This document shows positions 26,888 to 35,800 of a DNA stretch of 64,000 nt, in pieces. Position numbers and translations under genes: made by a program. The notes below the pieces were generated by a model. The model searched no databases and was not told where the DNA came from. It saw only the letters and a program-made list of their open reading frames with translations. Positions within the stretch are counted from its first letter, which is position 1; each line of letters opens with the position of its first letter. Origin of the DNA: CAZJFH01 sp964545205 (lineage in GTDB: Bacteria > Pseudomonadota > Alphaproteobacteria > Rhodospirillales > Magnetospirillaceae); contig CAZJFH010000016.1 of the NCBI GenBank assembly GCA_964545205.1, positions 18,273 to 82,272 of the forward strand, in the 5' to 3' direction.

Positions 26888-28564
26888 ATGCTCACCCGCC
26901 GCGACTTCCTTCAGGTGGCCGCCGCCACCGCCGTGCTCGCCGGCCCGGCCGGCGTGGCCCGGGCCGCGCAACGCCTGACCCAGGCCGACCTGCTGGCCTT
27001 CGAGCCGGTCGGCAACGTCACGCTGCTGCATTTCACCGACATCCACGCCCAGCTGATGCCGCTGTATTTCCGCGAGCCGTCGGTCAATCTCGGCGTCGGC
27101 GCGGTCTCCGGCCTGCCGCCGCACCTGACCGGGCGCGACCTGCTGCGCCGCTTCGGGCTGCGGGCCGGCTCGCCCGAGGCGCATGCGCTGAGCCACGAGG
27201 ATTTCGCGGCGCTGGCGGCCGAGCACGGCCGCATCGGCGGCCTCGACCGCATGGCGACGCTGGTCAAGGCGATCCGCGCCGAGCGCCCGGACAACACGCT
27301 GCTGGTCGATTGCGGCGACACCTGGCAGGGCTCCTACACCTCGCTGAAGAGCGGCGGCACCGACATGGTCGACGCCATGAACCGGCTCGGCGTCGACGTG
27401 ATGACCGCGCATTGGGAATTCACCTACGGCCAGGAGCGGGTCGAGGAGCTGATCGCCCGGCTCGACTTCCCGTTCCTGGCCGGCAACGTCGTCGACACCG
27501 AGTGGCAGGAGCCGGTGTTCGAGCACACCGCCTTCTTCGAGCGCGGCGGCGTCAGGATCGCGGTGATCGGCCAGGCCTTCCCCTACACCCCGGTCGCCAA
27601 TCCGCGCTGGATGATCCCGGAGTGGTCGTTCGGCATCCGCGACGAGCTGCTGCAGGAGCGCGTCGACGCCGCCCGCGCCGCCGGCGCCGGGCTGGTGGTG
27701 GTGGCCAGCCACAACGGCTTCGACGTCGACCGCAAGATGGCCGGCCGCGTCAAGGGCATCGACGTCGTGCTGACCGGCCACACCCACGATGCCATCCCCG
27801 AGGCGATCAAGGTCGGCGAGACGCTGCTCATCGCCTCGGGCTCGCACGGCAAGTTCCTGTCGCGGCTCGACCTCGACGTCCAGGGCGGCAAGGTCCGCGA
27901 CTTCGCCTTCCGCCTGATCCCCCTGTTCGCCGACGCGATCGCCCCCGATCCCGAAATGGCGGCGCTGATCGCCGAGATCCGCGCCCCGCACGCCGCCGAG
28001 CTCGGCCGCGTCCTCGGGCGCACCGACTCGCTGCTGTACCGGCGCGGCAACTTCAACGGCACCTTCGACGACCTGATCTGCCAGGCGCTGATCGCCGAGC
28101 GCGACGCCGAGATCGCGCTCAGTCCCGGCTTCCGCTGGGGCGCCTCGCTGCTGCCCGGCCAGGACATCACCGTCGAGGACGTCCACAACCAGACCTCGAT
28201 CACCTATCCGGCCGCCTATCGCTCGGAAATGACCGGCGAAACCATCAAGGCGATCCTCGAGGACGTCGCCGACAACCTGTTCAATCCCGATCCCTACTAC
28301 CAGCAGGGCGGCGACATGGTCCGGGTCGGCGGCATGCGCTACGCCATCGACCCGCGCGCCGCGATGGGCACGCGCATCCGCGACCTGCAGCGCCTCGACG
28401 GCACGCCGATCGACCCGTCCCGGACCTACACCGTCGCCGGCTGGGCCTCGGTCAACGAGGGCACCGAAGGCCCGCCGATCTGGGACGTCGTCGCCGCGCA
28501 CATCGGGAACAAGAAGGTGGTGGACGCGCCGGCCGACAACGTGGTCAAGGTGGTCGGGAGCTGA
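26888..28564 (+). CDS. soxB: SoxB, thiosulfohydrolase
   Basis: 558 residues with a Tat signal (TRRDFLQVAAAT). It belongs to the 5'-nucleotidase-like dimetal family: metal-binding signatures TDIHAQL, DCGDTWQGS, TGHTHDA and SGSHGKF are intact. It hydrolyses the terminal sulfone from sulfur-bound SoxY, releasing sulfate. The ATG is preceded by GGAG at 9 bases, just after the repeat element. It is the last enzyme gene of the core operon. No soxCD follows, so the organism may leave sulfane sulfur on SoxY or form sulfur globules. Confidence 0.95.
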   Translation: MLTRRDFLQVAAATAVLAGPAGVARAAQRLTQADLLAFEPVGNVTLLHFTDIHAQLMPLYFREPSVNLGVGAVSGLPPHLTGRDLLRRFGLRAGSPEAHALSHEDFAALAAEHGRIGGLDRMATLVKAIRAERPDNTLLVDCGDTWQGSYTSLKSGGTDMVDAMNRLGVDVMTAHWEFTYGQERVEELIARLDFPFLAGNVVDTEWQEPVFEHTAFFERGGVRIAVIGQAFPYTPVANPRWMIPEWSFGIRDELLQERVDAARAAGAGLVVVASHNGFDVDRKMAGRVKGIDVVLTGHTHDAIPEAIKVGETLLIASGSHGKFLSRLDLDVQGGKVRDFAFRLIPLFADAIAPDPEMAALIAEIRAPHAAELGRVLGRTDSLLYRRGNFNGTFDDLICQALIAERDAEIALSPGFRWGASLLPGQDITVEDVHNQTSITYPAAYRSEMTGETIKAILEDVADNLFNPDPYYQQGGDMVRVGGMRYAIDPRAAMGTRIRDLQRLDGTPIDPSRTYTVAGWASVNEGTEGPPIWDVVAAHIGNKKVVDAPADNVVKVVGS

Positions 28565-28910
28565 TGGCCTTGCCCGCGAGCAGGGATCCATGTCGGGCGG
28601 TGCGGCTCAGGCATGGCTTCCCGCCTGCGAGCGTGTGAAGTAAGTGTCGAGAGCAGCGAACCCGCGAAAGCGGGCATCCATTCCCGAGGCATTCCGATAG
28701 ATTGAGGTGTCTCGGGATCGGGCTCCCGCTTTCGAGCGTGAAGAAATTGCCGCGAGCAGTGATTTCAGGCGTCATGCCCGCGAAAGCGGGCATCCAATCC
28801 TGAGGCATTCCAGCGGGTTGCAGGGCCTCAGGAATGGGCTCCCGCTTCCGCGGGAGCGACGGATCGGATTTCTTCACAGGCTTGGCGGCGAGCCGACTGC
28901 AGGAGGACAG
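28565..28910. repeat. Imperfect tandem repeat with palindromic cores in the soxB-ccdA gap
   Basis: No gene is seen in these 346 bases. Two diverged copies of a roughly 100-120 base unit stand in tandem (about 28646-28743 and 28750-28876). Each holds the identical 20-base core CCCGCGAAAGCGGGCATCCA (28661-28680 and 28777-28796), then GAGGCATTCC, then a GGGCTCCCGCTT arm. The cores are self-complementary hairpins, so this is probably a dispersed intergenic repeat family rather than a regulatory site. Confidence 0.7.
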
Positions 28911-29648
28911 ATGACCGCGGAGATGTTCGACATCACCTTCGCCGGCGCGATTCTCGCCGGCCTGCTGAGCTTCGCCAGCCCGTGCGTGCTGCCGCTGGTG
29001 CCGGCCTATCTGTGCTTCCTGGGCGGCGTCTCGCTCGACAAGCTGACCGAGGACCGCGCCCCGGTCGGGCGGGTGTTCGCCGCCGCCTTCGCCTTCGTGC
29101 TCGGCTTCTCGGCGGTGTTCGTGGCGATGGGCGCGTCGAGCTCGTTCCTCGGCGCGCTGATCGTCGACAACCTCGGCTGGCTGTCGACGGCGGCCGGCGT
29201 CGTCATCATCGTGCTCGGCCTGCACTACATGGGGGCGTTCCGGCTCGGCTTCCTGAATTTCGAGAAGCGGCTGCACGTCGATTCGAAGCCGGCCGGCCTG
29301 CTCGGCGCCTTCGTCATCGGCCTGGCCTTCGCCTTCGGCTGGACGCCCTGCGTCGGCCCGATCCTGGCCACCATCCTGCTGCTCGCCGCCGGCGGCGATT
29401 CGGTCGGCTACGGCGTCGGCCTGCTGTCGGCCTACGCTTTGGGCCTCGGCGTGCCGTTCCTGGTCGCCGCCCTGGCCGTCAACCCGTTCCTCGGCTTCAT
29501 GAAGCGCTTCAAGCGCCACATGCGCGCCGTCGAGATCGCCATCGGCGGGCTGCTGGTGATCACCGGCCTGTTGATCACCACCGGCACCCTGGCCGAGATC
29601 GCCAACTGGCTGCTGATCACCTTTCCCATCCTCGGTGCCGCCGGCTGA
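28911..29648 (+). CDS. CcdA/SoxV-type membrane thiol-disulfide transporter
   Basis: 245 residues with six membrane helices. The two functional cysteines are in FASPCVLPLVPAY and FGWTPCVGPILA, the signature of CcdA, which moves reducing electrons from cytoplasmic thioredoxin to the periplasm. Position directly after soxXYZAB and before a periplasmic thioredoxin matches soxV, which keeps the SoxY carrier cysteine reduced. A cytochrome c maturation role is also possible. GGAGG lies 6 bases before the ATG. Confidence 0.88.
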   Translation: MTAEMFDITFAGAILAGLLSFASPCVLPLVPAYLCFLGGVSLDKLTEDRAPVGRVFAAAFAFVLGFSAVFVAMGASSSFLGALIVDNLGWLSTAAGVVIIVLGLHYMGAFRLGFLNFEKRLHVDSKPAGLLGAFVIGLAFAFGWTPCVGPILATILLLAAGGDSVGYGVGLLSAYALGLGVPFLVAALAVNPFLGFMKRFKRHMRAVEIAIGGLLVITGLLITTGTLAEIANWLLITFPILGAAG

Positions 29649-29680
29649 CGCGCCGCGGCGAAGCCCCACAGGAGGTCACC

Positions 29681-30286
29681 ATGCGCAGCATCCTCACCGC
29701 AGTCGTCGCCGTCCTGATCGCCGCGCTGCCGGCCACGGCGGCGGAGCGCATCGAGCCGAAGCTCGGCGACGACGGCCTGTACCACCAGGACTGGTTCCTG
29801 CAGAGCCTGCTCGACCTGCGCGACGATCTGGAAGAGGCCCACGCGGCCGGCAAGCGGCTGGCCATCGTCTGGGAACAGAAGGGCTGCCCCTACTGCCGCG
29901 ACCTGCACACGGTGAATCTGGCCGAGCCGGAGACCGCGGACTGGATCAAGGAGCGGTTCGCGGTGCTCCAGCTCAACTTGTGGGGCGATCGCGAGGTCAC
30001 CGATTTCGATGGCGAGGCCCTGCCCGAAAAGGAGCTTGCGCGCAAATACCGGGTCAACTTCACGCCGACGATCCAGTTCTTCCCGGCCGATCCGGGCGCG
30101 GCGCTGGGCAAGAGCGGCGCCGACGCGGAGGTCGCGCGCATGCCCGGCTACTTCCGGCCGTTCCACTTCATCAGCATGTTCGAATACGTCTGGGACGAGC
30201 GCTACGCCAAGGGCCAGGACTTCCAGCGCTACGTCATCGAGAAGGCGACCGCGGCACGCGAAGCCGGCCGCCCGGCCCTGGAATAG
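29681..30286 (+). CDS. SoxW/SoxS-like periplasmic thioredoxin
   Basis: 201 residues with a signal peptide ending in PATAA and a thioredoxin active site in EQKGCPYCRDLH (CPYC); the cis-Pro segment is NFTPTIQFF. It accepts electrons from the CcdA-like protein 32 bases upstream and reduces periplasmic disulfides, most likely that of SoxY. GGAGG precedes the ATG by 6 bases. It ends the sox transcription unit. Confidence 0.85.
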   Translation: MRSILTAVVAVLIAALPATAAERIEPKLGDDGLYHQDWFLQSLLDLRDDLEEAHAAGKRLAIVWEQKGCPYCRDLHTVNLAEPETADWIKERFAVLQLNLWGDREVTDFDGEALPEKELARKYRVNFTPTIQFFPADPGAALGKSGADAEVARMPGYFRPFHFISMFEYVWDERYAKGQDFQRYVIEKATAAREAGRPALE

Positions 30287-30365
30287 GCCGGTCCGCCGCG
30301 CGCGCGGCGCCGGCGAGCCCTGCTGAAAAGGCAGGGCAGCCATGACCCCGGCCGGTCGCCGCGCC

Positions 30366-30418
30366 ATTTGATTAGATAATTAGAATATACGAATATATAG
30401 GCTCCGATCGACGGAGCC
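30366..30418. promoter_or_regulatory. AT-rich promoter/operator island and hairpin upstream of the Mbx-type operon
   Basis: A sharply AT-rich stretch (about 30368-30399) stands out from GC-rich DNA. It contains the near-repeats GAATATAC and GAATATAT head to tail (30383-30398), a pattern fitting an ArsR- or BigR-like operator. GGCTCCG (30400-30406) pairs with CGGAGCC (30412-30418) directly after it. It is probably the promoter and leader of the 30474-41544 operon. Confidence 0.45.
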
Positions 30419-30473
30419 GCAGAGACCGCCGTCACCCCGGCGACAAGGTCCGGCCCGTCCCACGGGGGGAGCC

Positions 30474-30971
30474 ATGACGAACGTCCGAGGTTTCGCCGCC
30501 CTGTCCGGCAGTCTGCTTGTCTTCTGGCTGCTGCTCAACGCCTCGCTGGCCCCCGGGGTCGTCGCCGTCGGCGTCCTCGCCGCCGTCGTCATCGCGCTGC
30601 TCTTCGGCGGGCGCACGGCCTTCGTCGCCGAGTTCCGCGCCACCCCCGCCGCCTTCGCCGCCGCCGGCCGCTACGCCGTGCATTTCCTCGGCGAGCTGGT
30701 CAGGGCCAACCTGAAGCTGGCGGCCATCGTGCTGTCGCCGTCGCTGCCGCTGAACCCCGGCATCGTCAAGGTCCGCACCCGCCTGACCAGCCCGGTCGGG
30801 CGGCTGCTGCTGGCCAACTCGATCACCCTGACTCCCGGAACGCTGACCGTCGAGCTCGACGGCGAGTGGCTCTACGTCCACTGGGTCACGGTGGATTCGG
30901 ACGACATCGACGCGGCGACGGCGCGCATCGTCGCCGGGTTCGAGCAACATCTCGAGGTGATGTATGGCTGA
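30474..30971 (+). CDS. MnhE/MrpE-like subunit (MbxA position) of the Mbx-type complex
   Basis: 165 residues with two N-terminal membrane helices and the MnhE tail (NSITLTPGTLTVELDGEWLYVHWV). In Mrp antiporters and in Mbh/Mbx complexes this small subunit lies in the sodium/proton-translocating unit. It is the first gene of a 13-gene operon in Mbx order; GGGGGGAG precedes the ATG and its stop overlaps the next gene. Confidence 0.88.
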   Translation: MTNVRGFAALSGSLLVFWLLLNASLAPGVVAVGVLAAVVIALLFGGRTAFVAEFRATPAAFAAAGRYAVHFLGELVRANLKLAAIVLSPSLPLNPGIVKVRTRLTSPVGRLLLANSITLTPGTLTVELDGEWLYVHWVTVDSDDIDAATARIVAGFEQHLEVMYG

Positions 30972-31224
30972 CCTTCTCGTCCATGTGGCCGCGATTCTGG
31001 GCGGCGGCGCCTTCCTGCTGGCGCTGTTCCGTTTCGTCGCCGGGCCGTCGCCGGCCGACCGCGTCGTCGCCTTCGACGTCCTGACCATCGTCGCCATCAC
31101 CGGCATCGTGCTGGTCGCGCTCGCCGAGAACCGCGGCATCTATCTCGACGTGGCGATCGTCTACGCGCTGCTGTCGTTCCTGGGCGTGATCGCGATCGCC
31201 CGCTATCTCGAGCGGGGGTTCTGA
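30964..31224 (+). CDS. MnhF/MrpF-like subunit (MbxB position)
   Basis: 86 residues with three membrane helices and the MrpF core AGPSPADRVVAFDVLT. It overlaps the previous gene by 8 bases and the next by one, showing strict coupling. Part of the ion-translocating unit. Confidence 0.88.
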   Translation: MADLLVHVAAILGGGAFLLALFRFVAGPSPADRVVAFDVLTIVAITGIVLVALAENRGIYLDVAIVYALLSFLGVIAIARYLERGF

Positions 31225-31556
31225 TGAGCGCGCCGCTCGACCTTCTCGGCGGCGTCCTGATGGTCGCCGGCGCGGCCTTCCTGCTGCTCGGCGGCCTCGG
31301 GCTGGTGCGCATGCCCGACCTGTTCAACCGCATCCAGGCCGGCACCAAGGCGACCACCCTCGGCACCCTGCTGACCCTGGCCGGCGCCGCCTGCCTGCGC
31401 CCCGAATGGTCGATCAAGCTGCTGCTGATCGGCCTGTTCATCCTGTTCACCAACCCGCTGTCGTCGCAGGTGCTGGCCCGCGCCGCCCACCGCATCGGCC
31501 AGCCGCAATCGCCGCGCGCCACCATCGACCGGCTCGAGGAAGGAGGCGGGTCATGA
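31224..31556 (+). CDS. MnhG/MrpG-like subunit (MbxC position)
   Basis: 110 residues with three helices and the family phrase LGLVRMPDLFNRIQAGTKATTLG. In Mrp, Mbh and Mbx complexes this subunit joins E and F in the sodium pathway. It overlaps its neighbours on both sides. Confidence 0.88.
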   Translation: MSAPLDLLGGVLMVAGAAFLLLGGLGLVRMPDLFNRIQAGTKATTLGTLLTLAGAACLRPEWSIKLLLIGLFILFTNPLSSQVLARAAHRIGQPQSPRATIDRLEEGGGS

Positions 31557-31807
31557 GCGCCATGATGACGGCAATGAGCGCGCTTCTGGCGGTCGCCATG
31601 GTCGGCGCCGCCCTGGTGGCGGTGCTCGGCCGCACCCTGCCGGTCGCCATCCTCGCCGCCGGCCTGGTCAGCCTGCTGGCCTCGGTGATGTTCCTGATCC
31701 TCGGCTCGCCCGACGTGGCGATGACCGAGGCGGCGATCGGCAGCGGCCTGACCACCTTCCTGTTCTTCTTCGTGCTCGGCCGCATGCGGGGAGGCGAACA
31801 TGATTAG
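31553..31807 (+). CDS. DUF4040/MbhD-like subunit (MbxD position)
   Basis: 84 residues, three helices, with the conserved acidic phrase GSPDVAMTEAAIGSGLTT that matches the MbhD/MbxD (MrpA C-terminal) module. The ATG at 31553 overlaps the previous stop. It is a separate gene here, as in archaeal Mbh/Mbx, rather than fused to MrpA as in bacterial Mrp. Confidence 0.85.
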   Translation: MSAMMTAMSALLAVAMVGAALVAVLGRTLPVAILAAGLVSLLASVMFLILGSPDVAMTEAAIGSGLTTFLFFFVLGRMRGGEHD

Positions 31808-32498
31808 ACGCTTCGCCGCGGCGCTGATCCTGCTCGGCCTCGGCGCCATGTTCGCCAGCCTGCTGGCCGGCTACCGGCCCGACGCCGAGTTGAACCTCAC
31901 CGCCCGCTACTACGCCGAGCACACGGCGCAGGATCTCGGCGCCGCCAACATCGTCACCGCCATCATCGTCACCTATCGCGGCCTCGACACTCTGGGCGAG
32001 GTCACCGTGCTGTTCCTCGCCGCCGCGGTGGTCGGACTGGTGCTGGCCCGCGGCCGCGGCGACGCGCGGCCGGCCGCCGCGCTGGCGCCGGCGGGCGAGA
32101 TGCTCGCGACCGGCAGCCGCCTGCTGGCGCCGCTGATCGTGCTGCTCGGCGTCTACGTCTTCGTCAACGGCCACCTGACGCCGGGCGGCGGATTCCAGGG
32201 CGGCGCCATCGTCGCCTCGTCGGTGCTGCTGCTGCTGCTGGCCTCGCCGCGGCGGCGCTTCGCCCACCGCATCATCACCGCCGTCGAGTCGGTGTCCGGC
32301 GCCGCCTACGTCGCGATCGGGCTGCTCGGCGTCGTCCTGGCCGGCGGCTTCCTCGACAACCGCATCCTGCCGACCGGCACCGTCGGCGAGCTGTTCTCGG
32401 CCGGCGCCATTCCGGTGATCTACGCGCTGATCGGCCTCAAGGTCGGGGCCGAGTTCTCGTCGATGCTGGCCCACCTGTCGGAGACGGAGGAGCTGTGA
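31800..32498 (+). CDS. MrpB-like subunit combining MbhE and MbhF modules (MbxF position)
   Basis: 232 residues. The first part resembles MbhE (short helices, then NIVTAIIVTYRGLDTLGEVTVLF), and the second is a typical MnhB domain with HLTPGGGFQGGAIVAS. This MbhE-MbhF combination is the MbxF form. It overlaps the genes on both sides by a few bases. Confidence 0.85.
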   Translation: MIRRFAAALILLGLGAMFASLLAGYRPDAELNLTARYYAEHTAQDLGAANIVTAIIVTYRGLDTLGEVTVLFLAAAVVGLVLARGRGDARPAAALAPAGEMLATGSRLLAPLIVLLGVYVFVNGHLTPGGGFQGGAIVASSVLLLLLASPRRRFAHRIITAVESVSGAAYVAIGLLGVVLAGGFLDNRILPTGTVGELFSAGAIPVIYALIGLKVGAEFSSMLAHLSETEEL

Positions 32499-32854
32499 TG
32501 GCGTATCTGGGCCTCGCGACCGGCTTCGCCCTGATCCTGGTCGGATTCTACGGCGCGCTGACCGACCGCAACCTGCTGCGGATGATCGTCGGCTTCACCA
32601 TCGCCGACACCGGCGTCCACGTGGTGCTGGTCGCCGTCGGCTGGATGCGCGGCCGCACCGCGCCGATCCTCGACGACGCCGTGCCGGTCGCCGAGGCCGC
32701 GGCGCGCATCGTCGACCCGGTGCCGCAGGCGCTGGTGCTGACGGCGATCGTCATCGGCCTCGGCGTCACCGCGCTGATGCTGGCCTACGCCTACAAGCTC
32801 TACCAGTCGAAGCGCAGCCTGGACATCACCCGGTTCATGGAGCTGAAATGGTGA
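32498..32854 (+). CDS. MrpC/NuoK-like subunit (MbxG position)
   Basis: 118 residues with three helices and the NuoK-like end PVPQALVLTAIVIGLGVTALMLAYAYKLYQ split by a loop. It belongs to the membrane arm next to the antiporter-like subunits. The ATG at 32498 is preferred over a GTG one codon earlier. It overlaps the following fused gene by 7 bases. Confidence 0.87.
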   Translation: MAYLGLATGFALILVGFYGALTDRNLLRMIVGFTIADTGVHVVLVAVGWMRGRTAPILDDAVPVAEAAARIVDPVPQALVLTAIVIGLGVTALMLAYAYKLYQSKRSLDITRFMELKW

Positions 32855-35800
32855 GCACCGTCCTGATCATCGCCGCGCCGCTGGCGGCGGCGTTCCTGCT
32901 GGGGCTGCTCTCCGACGAGCGGCGCGGCAGCGCCTATCTGCTGACCCTGGCCGGACTGGCCGCGGTCGTCGCCGTCTCGGCCGGCTGGGTCTGGGCCTTC
33001 GTCGCCGGCGGCGCCGCCGCCTTCGACGTGCACACCGCCGGCGCGCCGCCGCCCTTCGCCATCAACCTGCGCATGGGCCTGCCCGAGGCGGCGCTGGGCC
33101 TGCTGATCGGCGGCACCGGCATGCTGTCGGCGATCGCGTTGAAGCCGACGCTGCTGCGGATCGGCCGCCGGGCGATGGCGGTGCTGCTGGTCGCGGTGAT
33201 GGCGCTGTGCGGCATCGTGCTGACCCGCGACGTCTTCAACCTGTTCGTCTTCATCGAGCTGGCGGCGATCGCCACCGGCGGCCTGATCCTGCTGTCCGAC
33301 GACGTCCGCGCGCTGGCGGCCGGCTTCAAGTACCTGATCGTCTCGCAGGTGATCTCGGTGCTGCTGCTGGTCGGCATCATCTTCGCCTACCACGCCACCG
33401 GCACGCTCAACCTCGACGGCATGGCGGCGGAGTCGCTGTGGCTGAAGGCCGGCGGCCCGATCGCCTTCCTCCTGATGTTCGTCGCCGTCGCCACCGAGCT
33501 GAAGCCGTTCCCGGCCAACGGCTGGGCGCTGGACGTCTACGAAGCCGCCCATCCCGCCTTCTCGGCCATCTTCTCGGCCGCCGCCGGCAGCGCCTTCCTG
33601 TTCGCGATCGACAAGCTGCTGCCGGTCGGCGGCGCGAGCTGGCTGCCGGTCGCCACCGCCATCGGCCTGCTGACCTTCGTCGCCGGCAACCTGCTGGCGC
33701 TGCCCCAGACCGACGACCGCCGCCTGCTCGGCTATTCCTCGATCGCCCAGACCGGCCTGGTGCTGGCGGTGATCGGCCAGCGCGACGTGCTCGGCGACGA
33801 CTATCACCTGATCGCCTTCGGCATCCTGGTCAGCCACGCCGTCGCCAAGGCCGGGCTGTACTGGCTGTCGGGCCTGATCGCCGAACGCGGTCTCGCCGCC
33901 TGGGCGGCGCTGCGCCGCCGGCCGCTGATGGTGTTCGCCTTCGCCAGCCTGATCGCCATGCTGACCGGCCTGCCGCCGTTCCCCGGCTTCTACGCCAAGT
34001 GGATGCTGGCGCACGAGCTCGCCGCGGCGGGGCGGCTGACGGTGCTCGGGCTGATCCTGTTCGGGGCGCTGATCGAGGCCGGCTACCTGTTCCGCTGGTT
34101 CGGCTACGCGATCAAGCGCGAGGCCCGCCCCGAGCTGCTGGTCGGCGGCCCGCGCGGGCACGCGGTGGTGCTGGCCGCCGTGGCCGCCGGCTGGGCGCTG
34201 GGCTGGGCGTGGGGCGCGGCCGCGGGGCTGGGCAACGTCCTGGCCGCCGTGCCGCTGCTGTTCGCGCTGGCTTTCCTGGCGCTGGAATGGCTGCCGGCCC
34301 GCGTCAAGAACACCGTCGCCATCGCCGGGCTCGTCGGCTGGTTCGCCGGCACCTGGTCGCTGTACGACCCGCTGCGGCTCGTCTTCGCCGTGATCATGCT
34401 GCTGGGCGGCGCCGTCACCCTGCTCGCCAGCTACGAGAGCCACGGCCGCCGCACCGGCTTCTATCCCTCGGCGATGCTGATGTACGCCGGGCTGGCGATG
34501 CTGCTGCTGGCCGAGGATTCCTTCGCCTTCTTCGCCGCCTGGGAAATCCTGACCGTCGGCTCGTACTTCCTGATCATGCGCGGCAGGCATTCCGAGCCGC
34601 ACGCGCTGTCCTACCTGCTGTTCTCGCTGGGCGGCGCGTTCCTGATCCTGGCCGGCTTCGCCATCGCCGCCGACGGCGCCCCGAGCCTGGCGCTGGCCGG
34701 GCTGGCGGCGCTCGTCGCGCCGGCGGCCCCCTGGGTGTTCCTGCTGCTGGCGGTCGGCTTCATGACCAAGACCGCCGCCATCGGCCTGCACGTCTGGCTG
34801 CCGGGCGCCCATGCCGAGGCCGAGACCGACGTCTCGCCGATGGTGTCGGGCATCCTGCTCAAGGCCGGGCTCTACGGGCTGTTCGTGCTGCTGATGACCA
34901 TGGGCCGCCAGCAGCTCCACGGCGTCGAGCTGACCTACGTCATGCTGTGGATCGGCGCGGTGACGGCGCTGCTCGGCAACCTGATGGCGATCTTCCAGGA
35001 GGACGCCAAGCGCCTGCTCGCCTACTCCTCGATCGGGCAGATGGGCTACGCGCTGTTCGGCCTGGCGATGATGAACCATCTCGGCTGGCTGATGGCGCTG
35101 ATGTTCGTCATCAACCACTACATCTACAAGTCGATGCTGTTCCTGTCGGTGGGCGGCGTCGCCAAGCGCACCGGCACCCGCGAGATGTACCGCATGGGCG
35201 GCCTGATCAGCCTGATGCCGCTGACCTTCGTCGCCGTGCTGGTCGGCATCGTCGCGATGTCGGGCGTGCCGCCGCTGTCGGGCTTCGGCGGCCGCTGGAT
35301 CTTCTACAACGCGCTGCTGACCACCGAGTACCGGCTGCCGATGATCCTGATCTTCTTCTCGGGACCGATCGCCTTCCTGTACCTGTTCCGCCTGATCCAC
35401 ACCATCTTCCTGGGCCAGCTCAAGGACGAGCACCGGCGGATCAGGGAAGCGCCGTTCTGGCTGGTGCTGCCGCAGATGCTCTATGTCGGCCTGCTGCTGG
35501 TGTTCGCGGTGGTGCCCGGCCTGGCGCTGCGCCACGTCGACGCCTATATCGGCCGCTTCCTGCCCGAGAACGGCCTGAACTGGAGCGGGCTGACCATCAC
35601 CAGCGGCTACGGCTACTGGAACCCGGTGGCGATCATGATCATCGTCGGCGTCGTGTTCGCGACCCTGTTCGCCTGGCTGGTCTTCGTCAACCGCCGCGCC
35701 CGGAAGGTCAAGCAGTTCAACATCGTCTACGCCGCCGAGCGGCCGTACCGGCCGGAGACCACGCATTTCGCCTGGAACTTCTTCGCGCCCTACCGCAAGG

